A stretch of DNA of 34,757 nucleotides, from contig JACQGM010000354.1 of NCBI GenBank assembly GCA_016199585.1, positions 1 to 34,757 on the forward strand. Direction: 5' to 3'. This stretch comes from Armatimonadota bacterium. GTDB taxonomy: Bacteria > Armatimonadota > JAAZEB01. The position numbers and the translations under genes are program-made. Under the pieces are notes generated by a model that was not told the origin of the DNA, ran no database searches, and was given only the letters and a program-made list of their open reading frames with translations. This document shows, one piece after another, positions 1 to 8,833 of the stretch; the first letter of the stretch is position 1; every line of letters begins with the position of its first letter.

Positions 1-1
1 G

Positions 2-589
<588 letters not shown>

Positions 590-607
590 GAGCCAAGGGG
601 GTCTCCC

Positions 608-1822
608 ATTAGCGAACCGCGCCCCAAGCTCCGCCCGATAGAGGTGCGCCACGTCGTTGAGAACGGCCGCGCGCTGCTGCTCCTGCGCGACCCGTTGGCG
701 CTCTCCGACCGCGTGCTGCTGGTGCCGCAGTCGCTGGCGCCGGCGCTGGCGCTGTGCGACGGCACCCGCGACGCCGGCACGCTGGGAGCCGCCCTGGCGC
801 TTCGCTACGGGATCCGGGTTCCCACCTCCCGGCTGAGGGAGATGATCGCCACCCTCGACGAGGCGCTCTTCCTCGAAGGCGACCGCTGCGAACAGGCACG
901 GCGCGCGGCGCTGGCGGCCTACCGCGCCGCTCCCTTCCGCCCGCCCGCCCTCGCCGGCGCCGCGTATCCCTCCGATCCCGAGGCGCTGCGCGCCGCCCTC
1001 CAGGGCTACCTGGAGACAGCGGCCGCCGACGTGCAGCCCGCTCCCGAGGGCCGCGGGGTCCTCTCTCCGCACATTGACTACCCTCGCGGCGGCCCCGTCT
1101 ATGCCCGCGTCTGGAAGCGCGCGGCGGCGATGGCCCGCGCGGCCGACCTCGCCGTCATCCTCGGCACGGACCACCAGGGGGGCGAGGACCTGGCGACACT
1201 CACTCGCCAAAGCTACGCGACGCCCTACGGGGTGCTCCCCACTCCGCGGGAGGCGGTGGACGCCCTCGCCGCGGCCGTGGGCGAGGAGGCCGCCTTCGCC
1301 GGGGAGCTGCGCCACCGCAGCGAGCACGCCATCGAGCTGGCCGCGATCTGGCTGCACCACGTGCGCGGCGGAGAGGCGTGCGCCCTCCTGCCGATCCTCT
1401 GCGGCTCCTTCGTCCGCTTCGTCCGGGGCGAAGCGGACGCGGGCGAAGACGCGACCCTGACGCGGCTGCTGGCGGCGCTGGCGAGCGTCATCGCCGGCCG
1501 GCGCGCGCTGGTGATCGCCGCGGGCGACCTCTCGCACGTCGGCCCCGCGTTCGGCGGGCCGCCGCTCGACCTGAACGGCCGCGCCCGCCTCCGCGCCGCC
1601 GATGACGCGCTGCTGCGCCACGTGTGCGCCGGCGACGCCCCCGCCTTCCTCTCGAGCCTCCGAAGCGTATCCGACCGCAACAACGTCTGCGGCCTGCCGC
1701 CCCTCTACCTGGCGCTCCGCCTGCTCGGCTCTTCCGCCGGCGAGGTCGTCGCCTACGACTGCTGCCCGGCCGACGCCAGCGGCGCCTCCGTGGTCTCCAT
1801 CGCCGGCGTGGTCTTCTCGTAG
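608..1822 (+). CDS. amrB: AmmeMemoRadiSam system protein B (Memo family), probable ATT start
   Basis: Memo-family protein of about 404 residues. The Memo domain shows SPHIDYPRGG, a GTDHQGG segment, HRSEHAIELAAIWLHH and a late AGDLSHVG; these histidine/aspartate motifs are shared with MEMO1 and the extradiol-dioxygenase LigB fold. A ~100-residue N-terminal region (LRDPLALSDRVLLVP, LCDGTRD) is typical of the bacterial AmmeMemoRadiSam protein B, which normally works with a radical-SAM and an AMMECR1 protein of unknown reaction; those partners are not in view. The only conventional in-frame start is GTG 644, but it would remove PKLRPIEV, which I recall as conserved in the family. No ATG, GTG or TTG lies between the thiC stop and 644; ATT at 608 has an AGGGGG Shine-Dalgarno (596-601) six bases upstream. 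I therefore place the start at 608. Family call is firm, start is inferred. Confidence 0.88.
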   Translation: MSEPRPKLRPIEVRHVVENGRALLLLRDPLALSDRVLLVPQSLAPALALCDGTRDAGTLGAALALRYGIRVPTSRLREMIATLDEALFLEGDRCEQARRAALAAYRAAPFRPPALAGAAYPSDPEALRAALQGYLETAAADVQPAPEGRGVLSPHIDYPRGGPVYARVWKRAAAMARAADLAVILGTDHQGGEDLATLTRQSYATPYGVLPTPREAVDALAAAVGEEAAFAGELRHRSEHAIELAAIWLHHVRGGEACALLPILCGSFVRFVRGEADAGEDATLTRLLAALASVIAGRRALVIAAGDLSHVGPAFGGPPLDLNGRARLRAADDALLRHVCAGDAPAFLSSLRSVSDRNNVCGLPPLYLALRLLGSSAGEVVAYDCCPADASGASVVSIAGVVFS

Positions 1823-1991
1823 ACCCTGTGCGGCATCCTCCGCGATGGCGCGGATCTTGCACACTCGGCTGCCTGGTTTTCCTGATGAAGCACACCGCTG
1901 CCCGACAGCGCAGGGCGCGGGGATCACGGAGCGCCAGCGGGGCCGGTGGAGGTCACGGGCCGCCTCCGCTCCCGAACACCAGGAGGGTCTC

Positions 1992-2945
1992 ATGCAGATG
2001 GATGCACTGAGGGTTGGGGCCACCGCCGCCCCGGAGGCACCTGCCGATCAGGAGGCACCCGGGCGGCTCCTCTGGGCCACCGAACTCCTGCCCGCTGTCG
2101 CCCCGCAGCCGGGCGCGCAAGGCGGCGATCCGGCCGCTGGCGCCGGCCTGCCGACCGGCATGGCATCGCTGGACTCCCTGCTGGGAGGGCTGTGGCCCGG
2201 GCTCTACCTGCTGGAGGGGCCGCCGGGCATCGGGAAGAGCACCCTCGCCCTGCAGATCGCCCTGAGCGCCGCGCGAGTAGCCCCGGTTCTCTACGTGACG
2301 TTCGAGAACTCGCCGGCCGACCTCGCCCTGCGGTGGGTTGCGTCCCGCTCGCGCATCCCCCTGTCGGACCTGCGCCAGGGAACCGCGGATGCGGCAGCCG
2401 TCGGCCGCGTCATCGCCGACTCGGCGGCGGAGGCCGCGCGACTCGCGTTCATACCGGGCAACATCAGCCTGACGGTCGCCGCGCTCCACGCCGCGGCGCG
2501 CGCGGCGCTGCGCCGGCACGAAGCGCGGCGCTGTCTGATGGTGGTGGATTCCCTGCCGGTGTGGGCGGCGCACGGCGTGGATGTGGCTCACTGCGCCAGC
2601 TCCGCCGACCGGGCGGAGGCGCTCGCGATCCTGCTGCGCGAGCTGGGCGCCGCGCTCGATTCCCCGGTGCTGGGAGTCGCCGCGCAGGAAATGCGCGAGC
2701 GCGAGTCGGAAAGGGTCAGCACCCGGTTGACCACGCCCGAAGCCGTATCCGTGTCCGGGGGACTGGATGCCGTGGCCGATGCCGTGCTCATTCTGACGGA
2801 GGCGCGCACCCGGGGCGAGAAGCCGCCCGCGCGAGCGATAGACCTGGTGGTTGCCAAGAACCGGCGCGGCCCTTCCGGACGCGTCGAGTGCGTCTTCCGG
2901 CCGGACCTGGCCCTGGTGCGGGAATCGATGCTCCAGCGCCACTGA
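1992..2945 (+). CDS. RecA/DnaB/RadA-type P-loop ATPase, stand-alone
   Basis: Single-domain RecA-fold ATPase of 317 residues. Residues ~55-84 read GLPTGMASLDSLLGG followed by Walker A GPPGIGKST (76-84); Walker B is LMVVDS with the aspartate at 186; near the C-terminus is KNRRGPSG (289 on), the lysine/arginine motif of DnaB helicases and RadA that senses the neighbour's nucleotide in a ring. The zinc finger and Lon-like domain of RadA and the N-terminal domain of DnaB are absent; residues 1-50 are Pro/Ala-rich and probably disordered. The ATG at 1992 has an AGGAGG (1981-1986) five bases upstream. It probably acts on DNA as an oligomeric ATPase, but substrate and pathway cannot be told; KaiC-like signalling ATPases are an alternative. 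Neighbours (Memo, sugar isomerase) do not clarify the role. Confidence 0.85.
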   Translation: MQMDALRVGATAAPEAPADQEAPGRLLWATELLPAVAPQPGAQGGDPAAGAGLPTGMASLDSLLGGLWPGLYLLEGPPGIGKSTLALQIALSAARVAPVLYVTFENSPADLALRWVASRSRIPLSDLRQGTADAAAVGRVIADSAAEAARLAFIPGNISLTVAALHAAARAALRRHEARRCLMVVDSLPVWAAHGVDVAHCASSADRAEALAILLRELGAALDSPVLGVAAQEMRERESERVSTRLTTPEAVSVSGGLDAVADAVLILTEARTRGEKPPARAIDLVVAKNRRGPSGRVECVFRPDLALVRESMLQRH

Positions 2946-2969
2946 CCGAAGGCACGCAACGGAGGGGCG

Positions 2970-3722
2970 ATGGCGAACCCGAGGATCGGCGCCCGGTTGG
3001 TGATCTACGGCGATCGCTGGCAGCGCGATCTGCCCGCCGTGCTGCGCGAGGTCGCGCGCGCCGGCTATGACGGGGTGGAGGTCGGCGCGTTGAGGGAACA
3101 CTACACCGCCGAGACGGTGCGCCAGTGCCTCTCGGAAACCGGCCTGTCGCTGGCGGGAACGCGCGCGGAGTGCGCGGACCTGCGCGATCCGGCGAAGCTG
3201 AGCGCCCACCTGGACTTCGTGACGGCGCTGGGCGGATCCTACCTGACCTGCGCCGGAGTCGGTTCGGTCGAGGGGATCCACACCTACGAGCGCGCCGCCG
3301 AGACACTCAATGCCGCCGGCCGGGAGTGCCGCCATCGAGGGGTGATCCTCTGCTACGCCAACCAGGATCGGGACTTCGACCCGCTGGAGGGCGACCGGGG
3401 CATCCACCGCCTGGCGGAGCGCATTCATCCCCGGGAGGCGAAGCTGTGCGTTGACATCTACGGGATACACGCCGGCGGCGAGGATCCTGCCGCGTTCATC
3501 GCCCGCTATGCCGACCGCATCGCCTACTACCACGTCAGGGACGGCAACGAAGGCGGCGTCACCGAGCTGGGCCGGGGGAAGGTGGACCTGCCCCGCGCCA
3601 TCGAGGCGGCCCGGCGCACGAACCCCGACTGGTTGGTCTGCGCGCAGGAGCGGACGGAGAAGACCCCCGAGGAGTCGCTGGTCCAGAGCCGGCAGTACCT
3701 GCGCGACCAACTCGGGCTGTAG
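2970..3722 (+). CDS. Sugar phosphate isomerase/epimerase, xylose-isomerase-like TIM barrel
   Basis: Cytoplasmic TIM-barrel protein of 250 residues of the AP-endonuclease-2/xylose-isomerase-like family, whose members isomerise or epimerise sugars and inositols using a divalent metal. Seen directly: GYDGVEVG early strand, a CVDIYGIHAGG segment with Asp162 and His167, YYHVRDG with His188 and Asp191, and a late CAQER segment with a glutamate, matching the usual metal-ligand order (D/H, H/D, E). The start ATG 2970 has a GGAGGGG site (2961-2967). It lies 24 bases after the ATPase gene and ends 15 bases before the convergent VOC gene. Length fits the family. Substrate unknown; inosose or keto-sugar metabolism are possibilities only. 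Confidence 0.88.
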   Translation: MANPRIGARLVIYGDRWQRDLPAVLREVARAGYDGVEVGALREHYTAETVRQCLSETGLSLAGTRAECADLRDPAKLSAHLDFVTALGGSYLTCAGVGSVEGIHTYERAAETLNAAGRECRHRGVILCYANQDRDFDPLEGDRGIHRLAERIHPREAKLCVDIYGIHAGGEDPAAFIARYADRIAYYHVRDGNEGGVTELGRGKVDLPRAIEAARRTNPDWLVCAQERTEKTPEESLVQSRQYLRDQLGL

Positions 3723-3737
3723 TCCCGGGCTGCCGGT

Positions 3738-4076
3738 TCAGCGCCAGGGGAGGGCGCTCTCGCTGGCGTACTCCATGAACTCGAACACGGCGCCATCCTT
3801 GTGGATGAAGGCGACCTGCAAGCCCGGTGACGCCTCGAACGGCCCGAGGATGACGTTCTCGCCGCCGATGGCATCGGCCAGGCTATCCACCCGGAACGCC
3901 ATGTGCGGGAGGTCGCGCGCGGGTCCCTTCACCGGGCTGTCCGGCTCGAAGCGAAGGTACTCGATGTGCTGCGGGTGGTCATCAGGGCTGGTGACCCAGA
4001 CTTTGGTTTCGGCTACGTAGACTTCACCGGGGTGGCTCTCCGTCGTGGGAACACCGACGTGCTGAAAGAGGCGCAT
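3738..4076 (-). CDS. VOC-family (glyoxalase/bleomycin-resistance fold) protein
   Basis: Small 112-residue protein of the vicinal oxygen chelate fold. It opens with FQHVGVP, a typical first beta-strand with histidine, continues with HIEYLRFE and PHMAFRVDSLADAI, and closes with AVFEFMEY, where the glutamate is the usual last metal ligand. The order of strand and helix fits one VOC monomer with two beta-alpha-beta-beta-beta halves. Members isomerise, epimerise or cleave small carbonyl compounds, or bind drugs; nothing here fixes the substrate. It has its own sigma70-like promoter at 4129-4157 and is convergent with the sugar isomerase, so it is probably a single-gene unit. Confidence 0.85.
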   Translation of the reverse strand: MRLFQHVGVPTTESHPGEVYVAETKVWVTSPDDHPQHIEYLRFEPDSPVKGPARDLPHMAFRVDSLADAIGGENVILGPFEASPGLQVAFIHKDGAVFEFMEYASESALPWR

Positions 4077-4128
4077 CGCTCGCTACCTTCCCGCCGGCCC
4101 GAACCGCAGCGCGCCGCCGGCCGGCACG

Positions 4129-4157
4129 CAAGCCTACCACAAGCGGGCGGCCCTGTC
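4129..4157 (-). promoter_or_regulatory. Sigma70-type promoter of the VOC gene
   Basis: Reading the minus strand, TTGACA (4152-4157) is followed after exactly 17 bases by TAGGCT (4129-4134). The -35 is a perfect consensus and the -10 keeps TA and the final T. It lies about 50 bases upstream of the VOC start at 4076 and downstream of the tRNA terminator, so it should drive the VOC gene independently of the tRNA. Confidence 0.7.
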
Positions 4158-4206
4158 AATAGCCCGAACGGCGGCCGTAGGGCCTTGCGCCGCGCCCCGG
4201 AGCGGA

Positions 4207-4241
4207 AAAGGGGCCGACGCCCTCACGGCTCCGACCCCTTT
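4207..4241 (-). terminator. Intrinsic terminator after tRNA-Asn
   Basis: On the minus strand an AAAGGGGTCG arm pairs with CGGCCCCTTT (10 pairs, one G-T) around a ~15-base loop, and the 3' arm ends in a short T run. It begins 6 bases after the encoded CCA of the tRNA, so it most likely ends the tRNA transcript before the VOC promoter. Confidence 0.75.
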
Positions 4242-4246
4242 CCAGG

Positions 4247-4321
4247 TGGCTCCTCGGGGAGGACTCGAACCTCCAACCTGCCGGTTAACAGCCGGACGCT
4301 CTGCCATTGAGCTACCGAGGA
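4247..4321 (-). tRNA. trnN: tRNA-Asn (anticodon GUU), CCA encoded
   Basis: The minus strand folds as a full cloverleaf of 75 bases. The acceptor stem pairs TCCTCGG (4315-4321) with CCGAGGA (4251-4257), the discriminator base is G, and CCA is encoded at 4247-4249. The anticodon stem is CCGGC/GCCGG... with loop TGTTAAC, giving anticodon GTT (4287-4289), read as asparagine. The T-arm carries GGTTCGAGTCC. It has its own consensus promoter (4367-4395) and a terminator just downstream (4207-4241), so it is a single-tRNA unit. Confidence 0.97.
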
Positions 4322-4366
4322 TCGCACGCGCGGCGCACGCCTCCGGGCGCCGCCCCGAACACACCC

Positions 4367-4395
4367 ATTCTACACGATAACCGGCGAACTGTCAA
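4367..4395 (-). promoter_or_regulatory. Consensus sigma70 promoter of tRNA-Asn
   Basis: On the minus strand TTGACA (4390-4395) and TAGAAT (4367-4372) are separated by 17 bases, an almost perfect sigma70 promoter. The predicted transcript start is near 4360, about 39 bases upstream of the mature tRNA 5' end, leaving a short leader for RNase P to remove. It is divergent from the exporter promoter. Confidence 0.85.
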
Positions 4396-4443
4396 CGCCG
4401 GAGGAGACGCGGCGGGCGGTTGCGCTGCGGCGCCCCACCCACC

Positions 4444-4472
4444 TTGCCCCCCGCCCGCCAGTGTGGTAGAAT
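4444..4472 (+). promoter_or_regulatory. Probable sigma70 promoter of the MFS exporter
   Basis: TTGCCC (4444-4449) is followed after 17 bases by TAGAAT (4467-4472). The transcript would begin near 4479, at the ribosome-binding GGAG and only about 10 bases before ATG 4489, so the leader would be very short. The -10 overlaps another in-frame ATG (4471), which speaks for one of the later ATGs as the true start if this promoter is used. Confidence 0.55.
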
Positions 4473-4488
4473 GCGCCTGGAGATGCGC

Positions 4489-5913
4489 ATGGTAAATGAG
4501 CAGTCCCCCCGAGGGTCCCCTCGCCTGGAGTACAAGTGGCGGGCGCTGGCAGCGGTGGCCATCGGCACCTTCATGTCCACCCTCGATTCCAATATCATCA
4601 ATGTATCGCTCCCCACGCTCGGCGGTGTCTTCTCGGCGGACCTGACCGTGGTGGAGTGGGTGGTGATGGCCTACCAGCTCACGGTGACCGGCCTGCTGCT
4701 CACCTTCGGCCGGCTGGCCGACATGCTGGGGCGCAAGCGGATCTACAACGTCGGGTTCGTCATCTTCACGCTCGGATCGCTGATGTGCGCCCTCTCGCGC
4801 AGCATCGGCGGCCTGATCGGGTCGCGCGTGCTGCAGGGGGTCGGCGCCGCCATGCTGGCATCGAACGGCACCGCCATCCTCACCGACGCCTTTCCCCGCT
4901 CGGAGCGCGGGAAGGCGCTCGGACTCAACGGCACGATCGTCGGCAGCGGCCTGATGATCGGCCCCCCGCTCGGCGGCCTCCTGATCGGCGCCCTGGGGTG
5001 GCGATCGGTGTTCACCATCAACCTCCCGATCGGGGTCGTGGGCATGCTCCTTGGCTACTACCTGCTGCGGCCGGATGAGCCGAGGCCGGAGCGCGAGCGC
5101 TTCGATGCCGCCGGGGCGCTGACCCTTCTCGTCGCCCTGACGAGCATCCTGCTGGCGCTGAGCCAGGGCGAGGCCTGGGGATGGAGCGCGCCGCCAACCC
5201 TGGGCCTGCTGGCGCTCTCGGCCGCAGGCTTCCTCGCGTTCGTCCTCACCGAGCTGCGCGTCAAACACCCGATGATGGACCTCGGCCTCTTCCGCAACCG
5301 TCTCTTCGCGGCGAGCAGCCTCAGCGCGCTCATCTCCTACATGGCGATCGCCACGGCAGTCTTCCTCATGCCCTTTTACCTCCACGACCTGCGGGGGTTC
5401 AGTCCGGCGCGAACCGGCCTGATCCTGGCGGTATCGCCCCTGACGATGATCGTCATCGCGCCCTTCAGCGGTTGGCTCTCCGACCGCATCGGCTCGCGGG
5501 TTCTCTCCACCCTCGGCATCAGCACCATCGCCACCGCGCTGGTGCTCCTCAGCCGGCTCACTCTCACGGCATCGGCGGGCGACATCGCCTCGCGCCTCTT
5601 CCTGGTCGGCGCCGGCAACGGCCTCTTCACCTCACCCAACAGCAGCGCCATCATGGGCGCCGTGCCCCGCCAGCGCCTCGGCCTCGCCGCCGGGATGATC
5701 TCCACCGTCCGCACCACCGGCATGGTCACCGGAGTGGCGATCGCCGGGGCGGTGGTGGCGGCCCGCCGCGCGGACTTCCTGGCGGCGGGCGCGGATCCGG
5801 CGCACGCCTTCGGCGGCGCCATTGACGCGGCGTTCCTGGTCGCCGCCGCCATCGCGCTGGCGGGCGCGGTGCCGTCACTGGTGCGCGGCAGGGAGGAACG
5901 GCGGGCCGAGTAG
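4489..5913 (+). CDS. MFS drug exporter, DHA2 (EmrB/QacA) family
   Basis: Inner-membrane proton-driven exporter of about 474 residues with the 14-helix layout of the DHA2 family. The N-terminus shows FMSTLDSNIINVSLPTLGG (helix 1 of EmrB/QacA proteins), then WVVMAYQLTV, motif A GRLADMLGRKR between helices 2 and 3, and motif C GSGLMIGPPLGG in helix 5, which marks antiporters. Three in-frame ATGs cluster at 4471, 4483 and 4489; only 4489 has a well spaced GGAG (4479-4482), so it is chosen. No adaptor (EmrA) or regulator gene is adjacent. Substrate is not predictable; efflux of drugs or metabolites is family knowledge. Confidence 0.93.
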   Translation: MVNEQSPRGSPRLEYKWRALAAVAIGTFMSTLDSNIINVSLPTLGGVFSADLTVVEWVVMAYQLTVTGLLLTFGRLADMLGRKRIYNVGFVIFTLGSLMCALSRSIGGLIGSRVLQGVGAAMLASNGTAILTDAFPRSERGKALGLNGTIVGSGLMIGPPLGGLLIGALGWRSVFTINLPIGVVGMLLGYYLLRPDEPRPERERFDAAGALTLLVALTSILLALSQGEAWGWSAPPTLGLLALSAAGFLAFVLTELRVKHPMMDLGLFRNRLFAASSLSALISYMAIATAVFLMPFYLHDLRGFSPARTGLILAVSPLTMIVIAPFSGWLSDRIGSRVLSTLGISTIATALVLLSRLTLTASAGDIASRLFLVGAGNGLFTSPNSSAIMGAVPRQRLGLAAGMISTVRTTGMVTGVAIAGAVVAARRADFLAAGADPAHAFGGAIDAAFLVAAAIALAGAVPSLVRGREERRAE

Positions 5914-5941
5914 GAGGCACGCTTACGAAATGGAGGCGGAC

Positions 5942-8569
5942 GTGAGCAAGCATCGGGGAACTCGCCGCATCGCAGCGTTCGTCCTGTGGTTCCTGCCGGC
6001 TCTGCTCTCGCCGTCGGGCGGATCGCCACTGCCCCGCTTCGAGGCGCAGGCCCCCATTGTGGCGGACGAGGCGGCGGTGCTGCTGCGCGGCGTCACCGAG
6101 GCGGAGCTGGCCGCGGCGCGGGCTGCGTTCCCGCCCGGGAAGGAGCCTGACGTGGGCAGGCCGGCGCCGCGCCCGGTGACGGTGGCCGGGCGAGTGTTCC
6201 TCGATGCGAACGCGAACGGCGAACCGGATGCGGCCGAGCCCGGTCTGCCGGGGGTCGTGGTGACGGATGGCGAGCGTGTCCGCGAGACCGGGCGCGATGG
6301 CAGCTTCCTCCTGCGCTTCGCGATGGGGGACGAGGCGCACTGCCGCTTCGTCGTCGTCACGCGCCCGAGCGGCTACCGGCCCACGACCGGGTGGTTTCTC
6401 CGCATCCTTCCCGACGAGACCGGCACGCAGCATGCAGCCGCGTTCGGATTCGCGCCCGACCCGCTCTCGCGCCGCCGGGAGTTCGCGTTCATCGCCGCAA
6501 GCGACAGCCAGTTCTCACAACCGGATGAGATGATCCCCACCGCGAAGGACTACGCGCAGATGACCGCCGCCCCCGGGGATCCCGCGTTCCTGGTGACGGC
6601 CGGGGACCTCACCATGAATGGCACCCACGGCGAGTTCGGCATGTATGCCGCCATCCGCTCCGCCTCGCGCCTCCCCGTCTACGATGGCTTCGGCGGGCAC
6701 GACGGCAACTGCCTGGACCCGAGGAGCACGCTCAACTTCGAGCTGCGCATCGGACCGCCGTACTACTCATGGGACTACGGCGGCGTGCATTTCATCCAGT
6801 TTGTCACCGAAACCGGGTATCTGGGCGCCGAGGGACAGGCACACCAGGAGGCCTGGATCCAGGCCGACCTGAAGGCCATGCCCCGAAACCGACCTGTGGT
6901 GGTGGTCACCCACTTGCCACTGCCCGGCGAGTGGTTCGACCAACGCAGCGCCGAAGGCGTGCGCATCCTCTGCCAGATCGCGGCGCACTGGCACGTCGTG
7001 CAAGCCGGCAGCCGCGGCGGCGTACCCGTGCTCATCGCGGCGCCCGCGCGTGGCGGCGACTCGGGCGCCTACTCCCGCGCCTACCGCCGGGTGCGCGTCG
7101 GCCCGAACGGGATCCGCACCGAGGTGCGCATCGCCGGTCAGTACCGCCGCCTGGAGCTGGTTGCTCCCGGAGCCGACGCCGCCTCCGGCCGGCAGCCTCT
7201 GGTCGTCCTCGCCTACGACTCCGCGCGCGCCGTGCGGGAGGTGACGTGCCGCGTCACCGGACCAACAGGCCGTCCCCGCGTGACGAAACTGGTCCGGCGT
7301 GGCGATTGGTCCTGGCACGGCACCTTGGCGCCGGGCGAACCGGGGGAGTGGCGCATCGAGCTGAAGGCCACGGACGAGACGGGCGCGGTGTGGCAGAGCG
7401 ACCGCTCGCTCCGCGTGGTGCCGGCCCGACCGGCGATGGCCCGCCCCGGCGCCGGCTTCCCATCGTTCCTGGCCGGCGATCCGCCCCGGTGCCTCCCCGC
7501 GGGGCCGGGCGCGCCCCTGCGGCCCCTCTGGGTGACGCACACCGGGTCTGTTCACGTGACCCTCGCCTCGCCGGTCGTCAGCGGCGGGCGCGTCTACGTG
7601 CCGGTCTCCAACCCGAATGCCGGATCGCCTGGCGCGGGCCTTCTCTGTCTCGACGCCCGCACCGGCAAGGAGGTGTGGCGCGCGCGCAGCCCGCGAGGCG
7701 ACGTCCGCGGGCCGGCCGCGGTACATGACGGCCGCGCCTACGTCCTCACCGCCGAGGGATGGGTCGGCGCCTACGACGCACGCACGGGTCGTTCCCTGTG
7801 GCGGCGCCCACTGCGCCCGGAGTACGGAGCGGGAAGTCCGCTGGCGCAGAACCAGGCGCCGCCCCTGCCCACGCCGCACGGACTCCTGGTCACCGACTGG
7901 CAGAAGCCCCAGCACCTGTTGGACTACGCCACCGGCAAGTCCCTGGCCCGTCTGGATGGCGATGCGGGTCAGTACAACAGCTTCCCGACGCTCTTCGATG
8001 ACGTGATGTACTGCGTGCGACGCGGAGGCAACCTCGCGCTGCGGGTTCCCACGGGAACGGCGGTCTGGCAAGCGCCGGAGACGGCCCGCGCCACCTCTGC
8101 CGGGATCGTTGCTTTCGGGAAGCTCTTCTACATCGCCGCCTCGGCGCTCTGCTGCGCCGACCCGGCGACGGGAAATGTCGAATGGCAGGCGGCGGTGCCC
8201 CAGGTGGGGCAGCTCCGCTCCGTACCGGTCGTGTGGGGCGACCTGGTCTTGGTCAACGGTGCCGGTCTCAGCGCCATCGATCGCAGTACGGGCCGACTGC
8301 GATGGCGGGTGCCCTGCGGCAGCGACCCGGAGCGGTTCCGACAGTCGCAGCGCGATGTGCTGGCCGGCGTCGCCACGCCCGTCGCTGCCGGAGAACTGGT
8401 CTACTTCGGCCACGATGATACCTCGCTTCGCGCCGTTGACCGGGCCGGCGAGGTTGTTTGGGAGTACCGCCCGGGAACACCGATCAAGGCGAGCCCCGTA
8501 GTTTCCGGCAACCTCCTCTTTGTCCACGACTTCGCCGGCAACCTGTGGTGCTTCGGCCCGACAGGGTGA
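5942..8569 (+). CDS. Secreted metallophosphoesterase fused to a PQQ-type beta-propeller
   Basis: Exported multidomain protein of about 875 residues. A signal peptide (RR, then FVLWFLPALLS) is followed at ~80-125 by an SdrD-B-like beta-sandwich with DANANGEPD and EPGLPGV, which may bind calcium. A calcineurin-like phosphoesterase domain follows (~180-370): ASDSQ, GDLTMNG, GGHDGN in place of the usual GNHD, and VVTHLPLP; the usual last GHxH motif is not evident. From ~525 on come repeats such as LLCLDARTGKEVWR and AYDARTGRSLWRR, the PQQ/quinoprotein-like eight-bladed propeller. GTG 5942 is chosen because GGAGG lies 5 bases upstream; ATG 5930 is possible. The propeller probably binds a partner or polymer rather than PQQ, as no cofactor genes are near. 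Enzyme activity is uncertain because of the altered motifs. Confidence 0.85.
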   Translation: MSKHRGTRRIAAFVLWFLPALLSPSGGSPLPRFEAQAPIVADEAAVLLRGVTEAELAAARAAFPPGKEPDVGRPAPRPVTVAGRVFLDANANGEPDAAEPGLPGVVVTDGERVRETGRDGSFLLRFAMGDEAHCRFVVVTRPSGYRPTTGWFLRILPDETGTQHAAAFGFAPDPLSRRREFAFIAASDSQFSQPDEMIPTAKDYAQMTAAPGDPAFLVTAGDLTMNGTHGEFGMYAAIRSASRLPVYDGFGGHDGNCLDPRSTLNFELRIGPPYYSWDYGGVHFIQFVTETGYLGAEGQAHQEAWIQADLKAMPRNRPVVVVTHLPLPGEWFDQRSAEGVRILCQIAAHWHVVQAGSRGGVPVLIAAPARGGDSGAYSRAYRRVRVGPNGIRTEVRIAGQYRRLELVAPGADAASGRQPLVVLAYDSARAVREVTCRVTGPTGRPRVTKLVRRGDWSWHGTLAPGEPGEWRIELKATDETGAVWQSDRSLRVVPARPAMARPGAGFPSFLAGDPPRCLPAGPGAPLRPLWVTHTGSVHVTLASPVVSGGRVYVPVSNPNAGSPGAGLLCLDARTGKEVWRARSPRGDVRGPAAVHDGRAYVLTAEGWVGAYDARTGRSLWRRPLRPEYGAGSPLAQNQAPPLPTPHGLLVTDWQKPQHLLDYATGKSLARLDGDAGQYNSFPTLFDDVMYCVRRGGNLALRVPTGTAVWQAPETARATSAGIVAFGKLFYIAASALCCADPATGNVEWQAAVPQVGQLRSVPVVWGDLVLVNGAGLSAIDRSTGRLRWRVPCGSDPERFRQSQRDVLAGVATPVAAGELVYFGHDDTSLRAVDRAGEVVWEYRPGTPIKASPVVSGNLLFVHDFAGNLWCFGPTG

Positions 8570-8792
8570 GCCCGCACGCCCGACGGCGCGGGCCGGTCTC
8601 CTCCCCGGGGCGTCAACAGCCCGGGTGCCGACGCGCGGCACGCCACCCGGCGGCTGCCGAGGGCAGTCGGGGCCTTCTCATTCAAGCCGCGTCTTGGCGC
8701 CGGGCCGGGACGGAGCAGCGGCGCCGACGGAGTGCCCGGGGTGCGTAGGGGCGCCGCTCTCTCTGCGCCCGCGGGTCGGCTTCAGATCGCCG
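8570..8792. other. Intergenic stretch before the riboswitch promoter
   Basis: No gene is supported here. A GC-rich hairpin (GCCCGC 8570-8575 with GCGGGC 8588-8593) directly after the phosphoesterase stop could end that transcript, but lacks a T run. A GTAGGGGCGCC string (8745-8755) resembles the short palindromic repeats at 9001-9035 and 13597-13631. The rest is plain GC-rich sequence up to the promoter at 8793. Confidence 0.5.
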
Positions 8793-8822
8793 TTGACATG
8801 CACCGGCGGGGTGTGCTATCAT
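8793..8822 (+). promoter_or_regulatory. Sigma70 promoter of the SAM-riboswitch / kbl-tdh operon
   Basis: TTGACA (8793-8798) is followed after 18 bases by TATCAT (8817-8822), a strong sigma70 promoter. The predicted transcript start, near 8829, lies about 5 bases before the first base of the SAM aptamer, exactly where a riboswitch leader should begin. Confidence 0.85.
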
Positions 8823-8833
8823 AAGACAGACGG

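Noticed and set aside
1953-3710. 585-codon open frame on the minus strand
   Set aside because: Shadow of the ATPase and isomerase genes, no ribosome site and no family signature.
6767-8641. 624-codon open frame on the minus strand
   Set aside because: Antisense to the phosphoesterase/propeller fusion; low-complexity and without motifs.
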